DNA from: JAHEJA01 sp965656445
Lineage (GTDB): Bacteria; Pseudomonadota; Alphaproteobacteria; Rhodobacterales; Rhodobacteraceae
Assembly: GCA_965656445.1 (NCBI GenBank)
Contig: CBFHKO010000004.1
Location: forward strand, 62,001-126,000
DNA length: 64,000 bases
Direction: 5' to 3'
In this document: positions 61,893 to 64,000 of the stretch, in pieces
How positions within the stretch are numbered: the stretch's first letter is position 1
Layout: each line of letters begins with the position of its first letter
Position numbers and translations under genes: made by a program
The notes under the pieces: generated by a model
The model's database searches: none
Told to the model about the DNA's origin: nothing
What the model saw: the letters and a program-made list of their open reading frames with translations, nothing else

Positions 61893-63167
61893 ATGCAATT
61901 TATTAAATCTGCCGTTGTTGGTGCACTTGCACTCTATGGTGCAACAACATCAGCGAATGCCGAAACCGTGAAAGTCGGCATTCTGCACTCCCTATCCGGA
62001 ACGATGGCGATTTCGGAAACAACACTCAAAGATACGATGCTTATGTTGATTGAACAACAGAACGCAAAGGGCGGTGTCTTGGGCAAGCAACTCGAAGCTG
62101 TTGTGGTTGACCCTGCTTCAGATTGGCCAACTTTCGGCACAATGTCGCGCCAGCTCATCGAAAAAGATGGCGTCTCTGTTATCTTTGGCGGATGGACATC
62201 TGTTTCCCGTAAAAACGTTCTTCCTGTTGTCGAAGAATTGAATGGCCTCATGTTCTACCCTGTTCAATACGAAGGCGAAGAAAGCTCTAAAAACGTATTT
62301 TACACGGGCGCAGCTCCGAACCAGCAAGCGATCCCAGCGACAGATTATTTCTTGAACGACTTGGGCGTCACCAAATTTGCGCTTTTGGGCACAGATTATG
62401 TCTACCCACGGACAACAAACGCGATCTTGGAAGCCTACTTGAAATCAAAAGGTATTCCAGCGTCTGACATCTTGGTGAACTATACACCGTTTGGCCACAA
62501 TGACTGGGACGGCATCGTTGCAGACATCGAATCTCTCGGAAGCGATGGGTCCAAAGTTGGCGTAATTTCAACAATTAACGGCGATGCAAATATCGGCTTC
62601 TACGAGGCTCTTGGAAACGCGGGCATTATGCCATTCGACATTCCCGTCATTGCATTCTCTGTTGGTGAAGAAGAGCTATCCACATTGGATACAGCTGACC
62701 TTGTGGGTCACTTGGCTGCTTGGAACTACTTCCAATCCGCTGACACGCCTGCAAACTTTGAATGGGTCAAACAGTGGAAAGACCGCATGGGTCGCGAGCG
62801 TGTGACAAACGATCCAATGGAAGCACACTACATTGGTTTCAACATGTGGGTAAACGCTGTCGAACAGGCTGGCACAACGGATGTGGATGCCGTTCGTACC
62901 GCGATGTACGGTCAAACATTCCCGAACTTGACAGGTGGTCAAGCGGTTATGTTGCCAAACCACCACTTGGCAAAGCCAGTTTTGATCGGCGAAATCAACG
63001 AAGTTGGCCAGTTCGACATCATTTCTAAAACATCAGAAGTTGATGGCGATGCATGGACAGATTTCTTGCCACAGTCTGCAAACCTCAAGTCTGATTGGAA
63101 ATCATTGGGCTGCGGTATGTATAACACGACAACAAACACATGTGTTCAAATCAAATCTAACTACTAA
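61893..63167 (+). CDS. urtA: Urea ABC transporter substrate-binding protein
   Basis: A 424-residue periplasmic protein of the Urt/FmdD branch of the HAAT family: signal peptide MQFIKSAVVGALALYGATTSANA, then ETVKVGILHSLSGTMAISETTLKD and FGGWTSVSRKNVLPVVEELNGLMFYPVQYEGEES, strong UrtA signatures. It delivers urea to UrtBCDE. AAGGAGG precedes the ATG. A terminator follows at once and the other urt genes are not in the window, so it is either a single-gene unit or its partners lie elsewhere. Confidence 0.9.
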   Translation: MQFIKSAVVGALALYGATTSANAETVKVGILHSLSGTMAISETTLKDTMLMLIEQQNAKGGVLGKQLEAVVVDPASDWPTFGTMSRQLIEKDGVSVIFGGWTSVSRKNVLPVVEELNGLMFYPVQYEGEESSKNVFYTGAAPNQQAIPATDYFLNDLGVTKFALLGTDYVYPRTTNAILEAYLKSKGIPASDILVNYTPFGHNDWDGIVADIESLGSDGSKVGVISTINGDANIGFYEALGNAGIMPFDIPVIAFSVGEEELSTLDTADLVGHLAAWNYFQSADTPANFEWVKQWKDRMGRERVTNDPMEAHYIGFNMWVNAVEQAGTTDVDAVRTAMYGQTFPNLTGGQAVMLPNHHLAKPVLIGEINEVGQFDIISKTSEVDGDAWTDFLPQSANLKSDWKSLGCGMYNTTTNTCVQIKSNY

Positions 63168-63188
63168 TCAGATTTGATATACAAGATC

Positions 63189-63216
63189 GATGGCGGGGCT
63201 TGCTCCGCCATTTTTC
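63189..63216 (+). terminator. Rho-independent terminator of urtA
   Basis: ATGGCGG (63190-63196) pairs with CCGCCAT (63205-63211), followed by TTTTT. About 25 bases after the urtA stop. Confidence 0.75.
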
Positions 63217-63283
63217 GTTTGACCAAAAGACAGACGGCACAGCACAGGCGTCGAGAAAACGTATTCGATTGTCAATGAAGGTT

Positions 63284-63359
<76 letters not shown>

Positions 63360-63444
63360 AAACAGCGTTCGCTGATGAACGCTAAATATGCAAAGCGTGG
63401 GGCGGGATCAAGTCCAAAATCGCCCCACAGCATTGTTATGAAGA

Positions 63445-63762
63445 TTACTCTTCGTCGTCCGCGGGGACGTCTGCGATTTCGTCTAGAGAGACGCTATCGT
63501 CATCGTCATCTTCAAGTAGATCATCACCGAGATCCACTTCTACGTCGTCATCCAATACAACATCATCTGTATCAATATCTTGTGATTCAGTTGACTTATT
63601 TGCCGCATCTTCTGCATCCGCAGCGATTAGACGTGTTTTGCTGCTATCCAGCTCAACAACTTCGCCCGTATATGGGCTAACTATTGGATTTTTGTTTAGG
63701 TCATAAAAACGTTTGCCTGTAGTTGGGCAAATGCGTTTCACACCCCATTCTTCTTTGGGCAT
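63445..63762 (-). CDS. TIGR02300 family acidic protein
   Basis: A 105-residue protein of the family named for its FYDLN-acid motif: MPKEEWGVKRICPTTGKRFYDLNKNPIVSPYTG at the start, then an extremely acidic tail (more than half Asp/Glu after residue 60). Alphaproteobacterial, function unknown. The ATG at 63762 is preceded by AAAGGGGATTCC. Lies next to tRNA-Ala on the same strand. Confidence 0.93.
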   Translation of the reverse strand: MPKEEWGVKRICPTTGKRFYDLNKNPIVSPYTGEVVELDSSKTRLIAADAEDAANKSTESQDIDTDDVVLDDDVEVDLGDDLLEDDDDDSVSLDEIADVPADDEE

Positions 63763-64000
63763 AGGAATCCCCTTTGACTTTTACTTGTCGACAGTTTGCG
63801 CCAAGTGCCATATCAGGAACGCAGTGTCAAAGGCTTTTCAGCTATTACTGGAACAATGCGTCGATTCTTCTCTAAAGACCCCAACAATGGACCAATCGTC
63901 CTGCCAAATCACCCCCACATCGAGGTGAGCGTACGGCATTTGGCACGCGCCAAGAGGCTTAGTCTTCGGGTGTCTTCATTGGACGGGCGCATCACTCTAA
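63763..64000. other. Right-edge region without a recognised gene
   Basis: 238 bases containing the upstream region of the TIGR02300 gene. I see no ribosome site followed by a family-like protein on either strand. A gene could begin beyond the edge. Confidence 0.4.

Noticed and set aside
63713..63928. 71-codon plus-strand frame opposite the TIGR02300 gene
   Set aside because: Overlaps the start of a well-supported gene and has no ribosome site or known similarity.

Overview
The window is ordinary-looking chromosomal DNA of an alphaproteobacterium, most likely a Rhodobacteraceae (Roseobacter-group) member with a fairly low GC content. The basis is gene content: a COQ9-family protein, a cobalamin-dependent class II ribonucleotide reductase, hisS-hisZ-hisG with a short-form HisG, infA-maf-short RNase E/G, a TIGR02300 acidic protein, two Hint_2 proteins, and a dispersed stem-plus-AGTATTTT element of the kind found after genes in this family. 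I see no prophage, insertion sequence, CRISPR array or conjugation gene. Genus cannot be assigned from the sequence alone.

Layout. 1-9.8 kb: 3' part of dnaE2 (C-terminus apparently missing), a coq9-quinone oxidoreductase pair, rpsU with promoter and terminator, two Hint proteins flanking a PPK2 polyphosphate kinase, an Lrp-type regulator, a glutathione S-transferase remnant and MsrQ. 9.8-17.3 kb (minus): pheT, a glutamine amidotransferase, pheS, a methyltransferase, rplT-rpmI and pyk; pyk has a TGTTAGCGTTAACA operator-like palindrome upstream. 17.4-25.3 kb: N-formylglutamate amidohydrolase, DUF1244, MATE exporter, gltX, DUF1801, a Tat-exported metallo-beta-lactamase-fold protein, an Hsp70 ATPase-domain protein and a D-amino-acid dehydrogenase-like flavoprotein.

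25.3-36.7 kb holds the most system-like block. A long-chain acyl-CoA ligase, a complete branched-chain-amino-acid-type ABC importer (LivG, H, M, K, F) and a PaaK-like CoA ligase all run on the minus strand. Divergent from them is a soluble PAS hybrid histidine kinase translationally coupled to an OmpR-type regulator. Together they look like an uptake, CoA-activation and sensing module for a carboxylic acid whose identity is not visible here.

36.7-46.8 kb: an SseB-like protein, a uracil-DNA glycosylase family protein, nrdJ, DUF1489, hisG-hisZ-hisS, an SDR enzyme, an 18-repeat MORN protein and slyX. 46.9-51.4 kb is a surface-glycan-like block: two glycosyltransferases of unusual domain make-up and an alpha/beta-hydrolase-like protein. 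51.4-64 kb: leuA preceded by a leucine-rich leader peptide and nested stem-loops, infA-maf-rng, a nitrilase-family amidase, a small unknown protein, a TesA-like esterase divergent from a YbbA/YbbP-type ABC system, an inositol-monophosphatase family enzyme, urtA, tRNA-Ala(GGC) and a TIGR02300 protein.

The most interesting signals are the leuA leader (small leucine-rich ORF at 51494-51580, with stems 51561-51573/51631-51643 and 51574-51583/51602-51611), the acid-uptake/CoA-ligase/two-component module, the paired Hint proteins around ppk2, and the regular, phase-shifted MORN array. Many convergent gene pairs abut or overlap at their stop codons, leaving no room for intrinsic terminators.
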